DNA of 64,000 bases from Anthonomus grandis grandis (GCF_022605725.1 NC_065548.1:7039644-7103643); one strand, 5' to 3'; positions 29,966 to 43,100 are shown, numbered from the stretch's first letter. A program made the numbers and translations. Notes: a model not told the origin generated them from the sequence alone.

Positions 29966-32900
29966 ATGTCAAAACTCTTAATTTTTGTTACCTGCTTGGT
30001 GGTGGTTTTTGCAGACGACTTACCAACCAACTACGAGTATTACACGTCAGGTGGTATATTAACAGGGTTAAGCGCTGACCAACCATATTTCCAACTCAAT
30101 GGAAAAAATATCACCATTATTAGTGGGGCTTTTCACTATTTTCGGGTGCATCCGATGTACTGGAGGGATCGTTTGAGGAAAATTAGGGCAGCCGGGTTGA
30201 ACACCGTCGAAACTTACGTACCGTGGAATCTGCACGAACCATATTATGGTAACAAGAAGTTATAAGGAAGAAGAGTTCAATTCATGTGATTATTTTTAGG
30301 GGTGTACGACTTTGGTAGCGGAGGGTCGGATTTTGAGGAATTCTTGGACGTGGCCAAGTTCGTCAAAATGGCCCAAGAGGAGGATTTATTTGTGCTTTTA
30401 AGGCCTGGCCCGTATATATGTTCGGAGTGGGAGTTTGGCGGTAAGTACTTAAATTTGAAGGTGGAATTTTTTTAAGAACTATGTTCAAAGAATATTCTAT
30501 AGGATACTTGACTTGAAATTGATGAGACTTTGAATTAAAGGCTTAAGTGCAACCTGAACATTGAACAAAAAAATTGGAACCTTAAGGGAACTTCTTGTCT
30601 GTCATGTCAAGATAATATTTATAAAATGATATATGAGTGTAATACACCAAAATGTCCAACAGTTCGGAAATGTGCTAAACGATCAGCTAAATTCTAGCGT
30701 TGTGCATAACGGAACATTGGAAAACAGTAGATAAACTTAAAGTTTTAGCATAAGATAGCTTCATTTAGGGTGCATGTTTCTGTCGTGAAATGTATGATCT
30801 GTCATAACCTAGTTCTTCAGATATATCGCTGTTTGTATTTAGCAATTTTTCACAGAACTCTTCCTTCAGAAAACTCTTGTTTATTCCAGTTAATATGAAC
30901 ATTGCGTTTATTTTTTACCTGATTTTCTTGTAAAATAGTTTTTAGGTGATCTTGTTGTGTCTTATCAAAACATTCAATAGTCCTATTCTTTGTTTCTTGT
31001 ATATTTTTGAAACTTCTTCCAACATTCTTGTTTTTCAAGTCACCCTTCAGTTCTTTAGCATATATAATAATTTATATAAAATATCAAATTTAGTATATAA
31101 AATTTTGATATAATGTAGTAATTAGAATATCATAATATTGCATAGCAATCGAATTACTTTATAGTTTTCTTTCATGTAAGGTAATACTTTATTTTTTTGA
31201 AGAAAGAAGTTAGAGAGGTGTTTGCAATCAATTTCTTGTTTTTTATGATTTTAAAATGTAGTCAATTTTTGAAACACACTACATGAATGCTCATTATCTT
31301 ATTGTGTATATATATTTTGATTAATTGATTATTTAGATGTGTTTTCCACTTTTAATACTTTATTAGCTACTGTTACTGCAACTGTAGATTGAGGATCTGT
31401 GGCAGAAATAGTGGAGATATTACACTTAAGGTTCTAATTTGAGTTCAAAAAATCGAAACGCTGAAAATCCACTCCTGCTCACCAGAATGACTCATATAAT
31501 CATAAACCATATCCTTCAGATAATGATTGACTCCAACTGTGAAACAGTTTAATCTGGCGTAATCGATTTTCGACTTACACTGTTTTATCTCTATATCGTC
31601 TGGGTTTGAATTGTTTTATTTAGCTTTGTAGTTGATGACAACATCTTCGTTTACAGTACTTTTTAGCTTTGGCATAAATAGCTATATATTTTTAATCTTG
31701 TTAGGAAGTCTCAAAACGCCCATACTCCTCATTGGTCTCAATCTTCCTTTTTCCCTTTTTCTTTTCAGAAAATCAATTCTTTTTCGCACATTTTCGTTTT
31801 CCTGTTTGACTTTGTGATTCACCGACTCTGAAGTGAGGTTATGATGCTGGCGGTTCCATCTTCTCTTCTTCTGCAGGTGAAAATTTTCGGCCTCTTATAC
31901 TGGGTTAACTAGAAAATACGTTAAATATGAAAATAATATATTAAATACACCTTAAGGGAATTGCTGCTTTAACTGCTTGTATGGCAATCCTAAGATAATG
32001 TTTTATTTATTAGATATAGTTAAAGAGAAAAGCTAGAAATGATTATAATATGAATTTCTACTTCAACTGCCTGGAATTAAAAATATTTTTTTAATTAAGA
32101 TTTTGGAGTACTTATATTTTGATATCCTTCACCTGCTTGGAAAAGTGGTCTTTTGCAGTTCTTAGGAATCATATATATTTTGAAGTGAAATACTAATAGT
32201 CAAACATTTGGCTGATTTTATAAACAGCTTATGACCGTGTAACTATTCCTATTGGTGGAATATTGGAATATTTTCAATTATTCACTGACTTAATGCTTTA
32301 GCCAAACAAGGTGGCGTTAATATGCATTTCTGAAGTTTACAATCTTGACTTCAGGATATTTCCCATTCAAAACTCTACACCAACGATATTACCATACCTT
32401 AAACACGTTCCAAATACTTCGAGCATCTGTTTGTCACCATTGCTCCGTTGCAATTTACAAATGACTGACTTTAGGGCAATTGCCCTCTTAATTGCTTGCC
32501 TGAAAGTTCTCAGATAATGTTTTATTTATTGAAGAGAGAAGTAAGAGAGGACTTTAAAATTAATTTCCGCTTTAATTGCCTGGAATTAAAAAAATGCTTA
32601 GTCCAGGCAGTTGAAAATAAAATTAAGAGAGACCTTATGGGAATTGGTACTTCAAATGCTTGCATGGAAATTCTAAGACAATTTGTCTTATTTATTAAAG
32701 GCATTTAAGAGGAGAAGTTAGAGAGAACTTAAAAAATTATTTTTTACTTCAACTGCCTGGAACTGAAAAAGAAATTATTTAGTTCAGGCTTTAAACCCAG
32801 GAGTAATATATATTGTAGCGTTTTTCCTGTTCGTTATCATCGTTGTCATCTTATTTATTTACACACTTCACTATGAAAACACGATCACTTACACGAAATA

Positions 32901-35900
32901 TTAATTTTTACTGTATTTATTTACAACTATTTAAGTCTCATCGCAATATTTCGAACTCGACAGAACGCTGGTCCGGAAGATTCTCGCTGATCTTCGAGAT
33001 GTCGTGCTTTGTGCCGCTTGTGTCATTCCGGGATGACGGAGAAGCTTATCGTCACTTTTTTTTTTGTTTACATTATCGTCATAATATTCTCTCAACATTT
33101 ACCTAATTTTAGGACGATCTTATGATCGTGTATTTATTCATATAACAGAATATTCATATAATTAGGGAAAATTAAGTTTAACATTAGGCATCTGTAGCTG
33201 CGTTATTGATGTATACACCAGATTTTTACGTCAGTAAGATTTGCTACTTGGCAACGTTGGATTTGATTCCTTTTATGATTGGTGCGATCTGGCTGCCAGT
33301 GGCTCACTTATTCGAAGTGTTTTAATTGACACATAAAACTGTAATTCCTTTTTTAGGCTTACCATCCTGGCTTCTGGGTATTCCCAATTTGAAGCTTCGC
33401 ACCAATGATGTCGTCTACCTTAAACACGTTGCCCAGTACTTCCATGCTCTATTTACTATAATTGCTCCGTTGCAATTTACAAATGGCGGACCGATTATCG
33501 CGTTTCAAGTAGAAAACGAGTATGGCAACACGTGGAATCACGACCCGGATTATTTGAGGTCTTTGGTGCAAGTAAGATGAAGATCAAATAAGATCTGATT
33601 TGAAAAAGCATGGGACTTAATGGTTGTTGTTTTGTAGATTTTTAGAAATAATGACATTAACGAGCTGCTTTATACGTCTGATCCTTTACTGGATGTGGGT
33701 GATCAGGGAGCCTTGCCAGGAGAACTCTTGATTACCGCGAATTTTAATAAGAACGCTAGTGGCAACTTGAATAAGCTGAACGAGCTGCAGAGCAATAAAT
33801 CTTCAATGGCTATGGAGTATTGGTCAGGTAAAAGTGAGGAAATTATTTAAACTACATAGATAAATGTTTTCTTTTTTAGGTTGGTTTGACCACATAACCG
33901 AAAACCATACCGACAATTTGGTGCCAGTGGAAAGATACAAGTCAGTACTTGAAGATATCCTGAAATATCCTGCCTCTGTTAACATTTATATGTTCATAGG
34001 CAGTACCAACTGGGGCTTTACTAATGGCGCTGGAGATGGCACTTACGGACTAAATAATTCGGGGTTATCTCCAAGTGTCACCAGGTTAAACTGTTATTCA
34101 TAAAAAGCTTATTAGTAATGGTTTTTTTTTAATTAGTTATGACTATGATGGTCCTGTCACTGAACAAGGACAACTGACAGCTAAATATAATGCAACTGTG
34201 GAGCTGATAAGTAAATATGTGACTGTGAAAACGAGATTGCCAGAGGTACCCGAGACTCCTGAGGCTGTAGTTTATGATGACGTAAAAGTGAGTTTTTAAA
34301 ATGCTTAGAATAAAAGTTAGAAATGTTTTATGTTTTGCGAAAACCTGATGAAAAATTCAAATTAAAGTCGATTTTTTGAAAATTTGAGATAAATTGTCAA
34401 AAAACCCCATCATCCAGAGGAAAGTCAGAAAAATGAAAAATCTCTACGACCACTAGAGATATTTGTTTTTACTGTATAACTATTTAAATCTCGCGCCAAT
34501 ATTCCGAACTTTACTGCACTGAATTGACAATTGACAACTATCGGCCATGTGGCTCATTATATACTCGATAGAACGCTGTTCCGGAAGATTACTGCTTAAC
34601 CTTCGAGATGTCGTGAGGGGGTAGCACTTGTGTCATTCCGGAATAATGGCGAATGTGCTGGTTTCTTGGAGTTTGTAATATCGTTACAAATATTAAAGTG
34701 GCATTCCTACAATTTTGTCGTTTATTAATATGAAATTATTAAAAGTTTCCAATTTTTTTCTACTATTGTATGTAGGTAGGCAATTCCCGGAATATATTAA
34801 ACAAAAATACCAATTTTTTCCATTCTACCTTTCCTAGGTATATAAAAAACGTGATTTTCAAAAAAATTCTACGATTTTCTGATTTTTTTTTATTTTCCTA
34901 TTTTTTAGGCCATTTTTTATAAATGATTCCTAAAGAAAACTTTGAAAATCTTCATATTTTCCCGACAGAAAAAAGTTGTTTATTTTTTTCTCTTCTTATT
35001 TAATAAATCACAACAACATTTATACTCCTTTAATTTTTTTGCTTCACTATGGAAAATAGAAACATTTGATATTTTTTCATTATTTATTCATGCCTAATGT
35101 ACCGACTAATTAAAAAAAATCCAGCCCAATGTTTATTGTTCTAATAATTACAATTACAAAAACAAAAAGACATTCTTCTACATATCACATTTCCAGTACT
35201 TCTTGAATATTCAAAAAAAAAGTTCAGTCAGTCATAACTTCCCGACTGGATATTTGATATAGAATACCGATTTTTTCAGATCCAGGAACAAATACTTCTA
35301 TCCGAAATAATCGATTCTTTCCCAAATAAAATAAAAAGCCCCAGTGTGATGCCAATGGAGCAGTTAAGCATCAACCCCAACAATTCCGGTAAGCTTACTG
35401 AAAACCTCTTTTACTAAAAAATCAATTAATTAGTATTTTTAGGTCAGAATTTCGGTTATATTGTTTACAGAAAAACCCACTTGAATTTGCTTCCGAATGC
35501 CTTATTGAAAATAAACGGTTATGTTAGGGATCACGTGTTGGTGCTGCTTAATGGAAAACTCGTAAACTCCATGCTGACCAAACTAAATGATCTAGATGGA
35601 TTCGGGTAATAGTTCATTTAATTGTGAAACAAATTGCAAAACTTGATTTTTAGCTACTGGAGATTATTGGACTCGACGATAACTCTTACCAAAGAACCCT
35701 TGATCAATGCAACTTTGGACCTTATAGTGGAAAATATGTCTCGCAACAACTTCGGACTGATCAATCAATTCCAACAGTTTAAGGGTGGGTTTCGTGGATT
35801 TTCACAATAAATAAATCCACCGAAAACTTTATAATTTTTAGGCCTTATAGATGATGTCTACATTGACAACAATACCGTATACAACTGGGAAATCATACCG

Positions 35901-36299
35901 TTGGAATTCAAAAAATCCTGGAATAAAAACCTTACCGGCTGGCATAATGTTAAAGATTCCTCTTTTGGACCAGCATTATATCGAGTAAACTTTAAATAAG
36001 CATTTTAAGAGTCTCATATTTTTTGTTGTTGTTTGTTTTAGGTGAGTTTTAATGCATCAAGTCCCTTAAGAGATACCTACATTAACGTCCAAGATTGGAA
36101 CATGGGTATTGCCATAATAAATGGGTTTGTTTTGGGGAGGATTTTCTCAGTTGGGCCCCAGCAAGCTCTTTATTTACCTGCAGGTCTCTTAGAGGAAGGA
36201 GTCAATGAGATTATTATTTTTGAGCATTTTATGGCACCGGAGTACCTGAAGTTTTCTAAGGAACACATTTGGGGATACGGAAGTAACATTCAGGCTTAA
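29966..36299 (+). CDS. Secreted beta-galactosidase 1 (glycoside hydrolase family 35), 11 exons
   Basis: Exons: 29966-30248, 30300-30440, 33357-33571, 33638-33827, 33880-34084, 34137-34287, 35280-35388, 35443-35605, 35654-35784, 35842-35984, 36042-36299. All borders are GT/AG and in phase; 662 residues. The first ~16 residues are a signal peptide, cleaved before DDLPTNYEYY. GH35 landmarks: SGAFHYFRVHP, LNTVETYVPWNLHEP, LLRPGPYICSEWEFGGLPSW, FQVENEYGNT (acid/base Glu ~196) and MEYWSGWFDH (nucleophile Glu ~273). The C-terminal jelly-roll region ends FVLGRIFSVGPQQALYLPAG. The enzyme removes terminal beta-linked galactose from glycans. In a plant-feeding insect a secreted form would fit a gut role, which is inference. 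Intron 2 is 2.9 kb and repeat-rich. The copy is intact. Confidence 0.93.
31945..32795. repeat. Diverged ~165-base direct repeats in intron 2
   Basis: Three units, starting near 31952, 32472 and 32633, each contain a GGGAATTG / TTGCTTG(C/T)ATGG / AATGTTTTATTTATT / AACTGCCTGGAA(T/C)T series in that order. A weaker fragment lies near 31185. The last two are almost adjacent. Between the first and second sits the exon-3 relic. Confidence 0.6.
32355..32475 (+). pseudogene. Decayed copy of beta-galactosidase exon 3 inside intron 2
   Basis: The stretch with CCTTAAACACGTT at 32397-32409 and ATTGCTCCGTTGCAATTTAC followed by AAATGACTGAC (32438-32468) closely follows real exon 3 at 33418-33486 (CCTTAAACACGTT; ATTGCTCCGTTGCAATTTAC; AAATGGCGGAC). 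It has small substitutions and no open GH35 frame. It lies about 1 kb upstream of the intact exon on the same strand. Confidence 0.75.
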
Positions 36300-36302
36300 G
36301 GA

Positions 36303-36308
36303 AATAAA
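36303..36308 (+). promoter_or_regulatory. Poly(A) signal of beta-galactosidase 1
   Basis: AATAAA, directly after the TAA at 36297-36299. Confidence 0.7.
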
Positions 36309-36789
36309 AAGCGGTTTTTGAATGAGGTTTTTGTTTATCATTTGATTCCTTTTTTAACGGACAACGCTAATTACAAAATACATAATATTATATGCAGTAG
36401 CTGACACCTACTATAAACAATTTTATAAAGACGTAAGAGGTCTCTTTGATGACGTAATGGGAGCTATATTTAGCAATTCCAGTATTTGACAATCTTCATA
36501 ATGATTCAGCTTCTATGTTACGAGTTATTTAAGAACTCGCGCCCAACCAATTTGAGGCTGTTAATACAAAATTCCATACTAGGGGGACCACATAGAAGAT
36601 CCCGTACTCGAGGTGAGAATGCACAAGAAGACAGTAGAGGATTTTTATATATTTTCGAGTACTTCTTCTTCCTAGCAGCTATAACTGGAGGTTCTCGTTT
36701 AGTGAAACACTAAGGCTTCTGGTAACAGAGCCTCTTTCGAGACTGTATTGATTAATCTTGTAATTGAATAATAAATCATAGTTTTACAT

Positions 36790-37085
36790 TTAGAGGAATT
36801 TAGTAACGTACCAACTCCAGTCAAATAAGTTATCCAGATTAGTTTGTAATTTTTCACAGTCTTGGAATTGGAGTGATTCATTGAAAAGGAGTGATCCAGG
36901 GTATAAGCCCTGTAGAGTACCAGATGGGACCCAAATTATCCTAGACGGAAAACCCCCAATTGGAGCAATAAGCCTTATACTAGATAAGTAGCACCCGAAC
37001 CAAGACAACCGCAGCTAAGACTTATGAAGCAGCATGTTGTGTGGGACTCAATCAAATGCCTTGGGGAAGTTGGTGTATATTGATC
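36790..37085 (-). pseudogene. Reverse-transcriptase fragment of a Jockey-like element
   Basis: On the minus strand: VYTNFPKAFD, then after stops VPHNMLLHKS, RLSWFGCYLSSIRLIAPIGG and SGTLQGLYPGSLLFNESL. These match the order of reverse transcriptase motifs (Y-T-D-F-S-K-A-F-D ... S-G-V-P-Q-G-S-x-L-G-P-L-L-F) with substitutions and stops. An old relic. Confidence 0.7.
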
Positions 37086-37479
37086 CAGCTTCAATTCAAA
37101 CCCTCCAATGGGACATCCAACGGGAAAGCTCTAAGTCCAAATTGTTTTCGCAATAATAATGTATTCAATAGTGGGAACAGAAAGTCGCAGACTAAAATTT
37201 TGAAAAATCGTAGAAATTATACTGAGTATGTAAATGGGACGATAATTTTTACTAGAGGCTCTGTCATTCTAATCCAATATTTAAATATAAATTTTATAAA
37301 GCTCAAAAGTCCGAAAACACTCCTGTTTTAAAAGAGAGATTAAAGATGGTCCTTTGTTGGTTTCAAGAGAAAATAGTAATACAAACATATCATCCATTCT
37401 TTCTCTAAGAGAACATCCAACAAGTAAAACAGAAGTAAAAACTCCAAGTCGGGGTCTCATCATACATATATATAATTTT

Positions 37480-37560
37480 TAAAATCCTTAAAAAGCTACA
37501 CGTGTTTCACTTCTATCGGAGCATCATCAGGCCTATATATACACCTACACAGATCACATT
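37480..37560. repeat. Penelope-like terminal motif
   Basis: On the minus strand the stretch reads CCTGATGATGCTCCGATAGA, then AGTGAAACACGTGTAGC. A 'CTGATGATGC...GAAACACGTG' block is a common feature at the ends of Penelope-like elements. No coding part is attached here. Confidence 0.4.
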
Positions 37561-37719
37561 ACAACCAACAACAACTTGAAAGGCCTTAAATTTGTTGTTG
37601 GTTGTATTAGCGATTTCCTCACCCGTCTTGTGAATAACACCATAACACCATCGAGCATTTCATATGAAATACAAATCTACCTTAAGATTAAATCAACAAT
37701 TAGGTTGTTTCGCTCCTAT

Positions 37720-38517
37720 CTTATATATTGTGCTTTGGCGGCTTCTTGTAGTTTTATAAGATAAAAGTCTTGACAAAGAAGCAGTCGTATTTATTTAAAT
37801 ACATAATAGAATCTGCCGACGAGTTGTGAAGAATCTAGGTGGGTGCGGTGTACAGTCAGTCACTAGTATTATACAAACAGTGGCATGTTTTTCTCAAGAA
37901 AAACAACCAAACCATATAGTCATCAATTACCTAGTTAGTACAAGTTTTTTCAGTCCAGCTTACAGACGCAAGAAGTCACTTTATTTATATAAATATATAC
38001 TGCTGCAGCAATTTTCGTTATTGTTTGCTTCGATACTACTCAACTACTTTGAACAAATTGAAATGGTAATGGAAAAAGATGGAACGGCAGAATGTTCTGC
38101 TATAGGTTATACGACAATGAGTTGTTACACGATAATTTATCAGAACACCGAAGTTGATGCGTAACAAAAAAATTTCAAAAGAAACGAAGTTTTGGTCCAC
38201 GTTTGTACGCGCCTTTACCTTCTACTTCTGCATCATCGATGTTAGCAAATATTCGCCATCTGTTGTTGGTTCAAACCTAAGGTCTTAGAAGGTTTAAATC
38301 TAAGGTCTTAAAGTTGAGGTTATAAAACCGATGATCTTTAATTAAAATAGGGGGAAATGTTGTGAATTTACCTTAACACCGTAACGAGCATCGTACGCAA
38401 CGTAAACGTACCTTAATATCTCGTGTCGCGTCTTATATCTTGTGATTTGGCGGCTTCTTGTAGTTTTATAAAATAAGTCTTGATAAAGAAACAGTGGTAT
38501 TTATTTAAATGCATAAC
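37720..38517. repeat. Pair of ~88-base direct repeats
   Basis: 37720-37809 and 38431-38517 share CTTATAT(A/C)TTGTG, TTTGGCGGCTTCTTGTAG, AAGTCTTGA(C/T)AAAGAA and GTATTTATTTAAAT. A weaker similarity extends upstream (CACC(A/G)TAAC...GAGCAT). The spacing of about 710 bases suggests a local duplication or two copies of one small element. Confidence 0.6.
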
Positions 38518-39403
38518 AACCCGAAGAACTAAATGCATAGAACCCGAACAAACCTTTTTATATTGGACCGAATAGCTATTTCAATGCAATGAACATATTG
38601 GCGATGATTTGCCCATATCAATAGACCCAAAAACTGATTAATTTGACGACAGTTCTGACCTGAAATCCCGTAAAATAAATAATATGGGAGATCATTGTTG
38701 GTATCAGGTGGATGGACTACTGGAGGCACCAAAAAATGGTCTGCTGGCTTAACTTCAGTAGAAAACTCTTGTGTCAGGACGATATTCAAAAGGCCGCCAT
38801 GTGATGTCACACAAGCGTTTAATCAAAATTAGTTGTGAAAATTTCATATGTTGGACATCACTTAGGCACAAGCTACATCTATTGTTCAGCTGATACTGAA
38901 GAGCATATTAAGCCCAGGTACCGAACACTAGCGCAGCTAAGTTAAAATACTCAACAATATGAAGAGCAGAGTAAAAATTAATATATTAGACTGAAGGAAT
39001 TACAGGAGGGATAAACACTAGCTGCTTCTAATATAAAGTTCTTCGATCGAAAGGAAACAAAAGCTGTTATAAGGAAGCTGAATATCAAAACTGCCTACCT
39101 CTCATCTTTTAAAAATGCTGGTATGAACTAGTCATTAGATCATTACGATAAATATTGTATTCTAAGAAACCGAAAAAGTTCTGCATCATAAATACCACAA
39201 TGAAGTCATATCTCTGTAAAGACAACAATGTCAGTGATAAGGCAGTTTAGTCCTTAATCCTTCGTCCTTCGGTATTTTTCAACTGTTACATTACATTTCT
39301 GCACGCTTTGGACTGGACTTGAATTTAAAGCAAGATGGAAGAAATAAACATTTACGCAAAAAATATAAACGTTTATCGTATTTATTATAAAAGCATTATT
39401 AAA

Positions 39404-42400
39404 TCAATTTATGTGAGTACCTACACCCCAAATAGGGTCAGCAGAAAACTTTACGTACTCAGGAGCACTAAAATGCTCAAAAACAATAATCTCGTTCTCC
39501 CCTTCCTGTAACAGTCCGGCAGGCAAATAAAGCGCTTGCTGAGGCCCCACTGCGAAAATTCTCCCCAAAACAAATCCGTTTATTATCACAATTCCTTTCC
39601 TCCATTCTTGCACATTAACATAAGTGTCACTTAAGGGTGATGTGGCATTAAAAGTCACCTAAAAAATATCCACAGTAAATCACTGAAAGCACTTATAAAG
39701 TCCTTTTTTTACCCTATACAGAGCGGGCGTGCCCTCACTGGTCTCTATACTATGCCAACCAGTAAGTTGCTTATTCCAAGATCTCTTGAACTCCAAAGGT
39801 ATAATTTGCCAATTGTTGATAACTTCATCGTTAATTAGGACGTCATCGATTAAACCTGTGATTAATTAAATTATTTATGGTATGATTAATTAATTAGGTG
39901 GATTACCTTTGAACTGCTGAAACTGATTCAGGCTTCCATAGTTATTTCTGGCATTGTTTTCGACCACTAAGTCCAAAGTGGCGTCTGTTAGTGCCTCACT
40001 GGTCAAAGTGATTGTGGAGTCTTTTACTCTCCAGTAACTATAGTAGAAATGATTTTAAATAGTTCTGAAAATTTTGAATTTTTTCTAATATTTACCCAAA
40101 TTTGTCTAAATCACTTTTACTGGAAAGCACTGGAGTCAGCAGTTTGCCATTTAAAAGTACTAAAACGTGATCCCTTACGTATCCGGTGATTTTTAAGACG
40201 TCGTTAGCGTTTAGGTTCAGGTTGGTTTTCCTGTATACGACATACCCAAAGCTTTGCCCTAAACATTGAATTTAATTAATTTTTATCGTTTGTTTATTGT
40301 TATAACAGTGGTGGGTCATGGGTTGCTTCATAAAGGTGGTCAAAATTAGCAAAATCACTTGCCATATTCGTAAAAGAATTTTAAAAAAAATTGTGTTTTG
40401 TCTGCTGCTCTCTTTTTGGAGAATTTTTTTATGTTTTCATGTATTTCAGGGTTTTGGATTGATTGTCAATTAATTTCAGGCATTTGAAACCATTTTAAAT
40501 TTCTTCCAGGAAACTGAAGTCATATTTCAACTATACCAAGCTATGACGATCATTTTCATACTGATTTTCAAGCTTTATTAACTTTCTCAGAATTGATTAT
40601 GATCTATGGGATACCCTGTATACTATGACATTTTTAGGTTCTTAGTGAAATTCTAAGAAAATCAATTCATTGAATCATATAATTTGAGAATTGCATAAAA
40701 GCATGTAGCTCAAAATAGCGATTTTTATTTAAAAAAAATGGATTTTTAACTGTTAATACCACGACCGCTGTTTATTCTAAGTATTTGATTAATTTATTGA
40801 CTCCTTGACTCTCTGACTAATAGTAGTCTTAGTTTTTATGTATTCCAGGCTTTTGGAATAATTGTTAATTTTATTTTCCGCCAAATACAATTTGTATATT
40901 TTATTAAGTCATATTTTGTATATTTTAGGTTTCTGTAATTTGTGATATTCGTAAGAGAATCTCCAAATTAGTTTTGTTATGTTTTAATTTATTTCCTTCA
41001 GATTTTGAAAAAAATCATTTCATATGTTCCAGGCTAAATAAACATTTTTCAAATTTTCTGCCAATCATTTGGACTATTTTGAAATATTGTTGCAGGTATT
41101 CAAGGTCTAGATTCCAGGTTCTTGGACTGATTTTTAATTTTATTCCAGGCATTTGAAGTAATTTTCTATTTATTTTGAGGATATACGTTGTTATATTTTC
41201 CAGGAACTAATTTCTTATATATTCCAGATTTTTGTAGTCATTTTTTAAAATTTGTTCCAGGCGTTGTGAATATCTTCCCGCCATTTTAGGTTTCATTGAT
41301 ATTTTAAAAACAAAAATTGGAATAATTCTCTTAAAGAAAATTAAATTTTTAGGGACATATATATCTGTGAAAACACCAGTTGTCGTAATATAAATATTAA
41401 TTTAGGCCTATTATTAAAAAAAGAAAATACTTACCAGAATTATTATTAATAGGCAGCTGCTCCATAGAGACAACATTCTCACTGGCAATTTTATCAGGAA
41501 ATGAGTCAATGATTTCACTCAACAAAATTTGCTCATTGATCTACAAAATTCTTATAAAAAAAAAACACTTTAAACTGCGATCAAACACCTCACCTTGATA
41601 TCATCAAAAACCACCCTTGCAGGCGTTGACGGTACATCGGGCAATTTGGTCTTAACAGGATTGTACTGGGCCACCAACTTAGCTGTAGCAGTAAATTTCT
41701 CAGTTATTTCACCAGCTTCAGAAATCGGAGCATCGTAGTCATAACTGAAAATTCCCATATGAGGCAACTTTCAATAAAAACTCATAAGCTCACCTGGTAG
41801 TATCTGGCTGCAATCCAGAGTTATCCAAACCGGCATGTAACGAACTAGCCCCATTAGTAAACCCAAAATTGGTACTACCGACAAACATGTAAATGTTAAC
41901 CGAAGCCGGATGAGTGATGATTTGTTCATAAATTTTACTGTAAGTTTCCGTGGAAACTGTATGGTGATCTTCCGTAACATGATCGAACCAACCTGAAAGA
42001 AATCTCAATGTAGCTATTAACTCCATTTTGCCTAATCAAAACTTACCGGACCAATACTCCATAGTCATAGTAGGTTTGTTATCCTGTAATTTGTCAAGGG
42101 CATTGAGGTTTCCTGAAGGATTTTTGTTGAAGTTGGCAGTCATTAACAGCTCATTCGGGAGGGCTCCTCTAGTACCCACACTTGGAGGATCTGAGGTATA
42201 TAAAAGTTCAGTGATGCCATTATCCCGGTAGATCTAAAAGGGAAAACTCAGAAAATGGCTCAACGTAATGCAAACAGATACACACCTTAACAAGTGCCCT
42301 TAAATAATCAGGATCAGAATTTCCAGTATTTCCATACTCGTTTTCCACTTGGAAACCAATTATCGGACCCCCTTTCGTAAACTGCAAAGGACTTAATAAA

Positions 42401-43054
42401 CCAAACAGCTCTTTCCAAAACCTGGCAACGAAATTGACGAACACTTCATCGTTGGTGCGGATTTTGATGCCCTCACTGCGTAGCAGCCAACTTGGAAGAC
42501 CTAAAATGGCACTTTAATCATTTTATTTCCAACAAATTTATTCACACGGTACCTCCAAACTCGAACTCTGAACAAATATACGGTCCAGACCTGACCAACA
42601 CGAAAAGATCCTCCTCATAAGCGATCTGAATAAACTGGACGATATCCAGGAATTCTTCAAAGTCTGAACCTCCATGACCGAAATCAAACTGCCCTAAAAG
42701 TGAATCAGGTGAATCATTAAAATCACTAAAAAATCTTTACAAACCTGACTGATACTCATGGAGGTTCCAAGACACGTATGTTTCAACGGTGTTCAGTCCG
42801 GCTGCTCTCATTTTCCTCAGCCTATCTCTCCATTGGGACGGGTGCACTCTGAAGTAATGGAAAGCCCCACTGAAGATCGTGATGTTCTTGCCATTAAGTA
42901 GAAAATATTTCTGATCCGCATTTAGACCACTGGATACTCCGTCGCCAGCGTAATATTCGTAATTGGTGGGTAAATCATCCGCAGGTAATGTTGCTGAGTC
43001 AGTTTTCAACAATAAGGTGGCCAGAGCCAATAATAGGATCGAAGCTTTACCCAT
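39404..43054 (-). CDS. Secreted beta-galactosidase 2 (glycoside hydrolase family 35), 11 exons
   Basis: Exons in transcript order: 42745-43054, 42553-42693, 42286-42500, 42047-42233, 41794-41992, 41594-41744, 41435-41540, 40096-40258, 39907-40037, 39713-39855, 39404-39658. All have GT/AG borders; 666 residues. The start is the ATG at 43054 (MGKASILLLALATLLL), a clear signal peptide. The GH35 signatures repeat those of gene 1: SGAFHYFRVHPSQW, SGPYICSEFEFGGLPSW, FQVENEYGNT (acid/base Glu ~205) and MEYWSGWFDH (nucleophile Glu ~281). Exon lengths equal those of gene 1 in exons 2, 3, 6, 8, 9 and 10, and all phases match, so the two arose by duplication with inversion. Residue differences are spread over the whole protein (for example PGPYICSEWEFGG versus SGPYICSEFEFGG), so the duplication is not recent. 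Same predicted reaction as gene 1; specificity may differ. Intron 7 (40259-41434) is the only long one. Confidence 0.93.
40259..41434. repeat. Long intron of beta-galactosidase 2 rich in CCAGGCATTTGAA motifs
   Basis: The plus strand shows TTTCAGGCATTTGAAA (40474-40489), TTCCAGGCATTTGAAG (41143-41158) and several weaker forms (near 40848, 41111 and 41257). These belong to the window-wide motif family discussed in the findings. Confidence 0.55.
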
Positions 43055-43090
43055 CTTGGATAACTGTGACAATTGAGTAATCAGCGCTGG

Positions 43091-43100
43091 TTTTTATATA
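43091..43100 (-). promoter_or_regulatory. Candidate TATA box of beta-galactosidase 2
   Basis: TATATAAAAA on the minus strand, about 37-46 bases before the ATG at 43054. This would give a leader of about 10-20 bases if used in the standard way. Confidence 0.5.

Larger units (their letters stand above)
36309..39403. other. Spacer between the two convergent beta-galactosidase genes
   Basis: 3.1 kb without a live gene. It holds a reverse-transcriptase relic (36790-37085, minus), a Penelope-like terminal motif (~37480-37560) and a direct-repeat pair (37720-37809 and 38431-38517). The remaining open frames (37826-38164, 38529-38810) show no recognisable motif. Confidence 0.6.

Noticed and set aside
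37826..38164. 112-codon plus-strand frame
   Set aside because: Composition is like the surrounding repeats and no motif or splice site supports it.
38529..38810. 93-codon minus-strand frame
   Set aside because: No recognisable domain; lies among repeat remnants.
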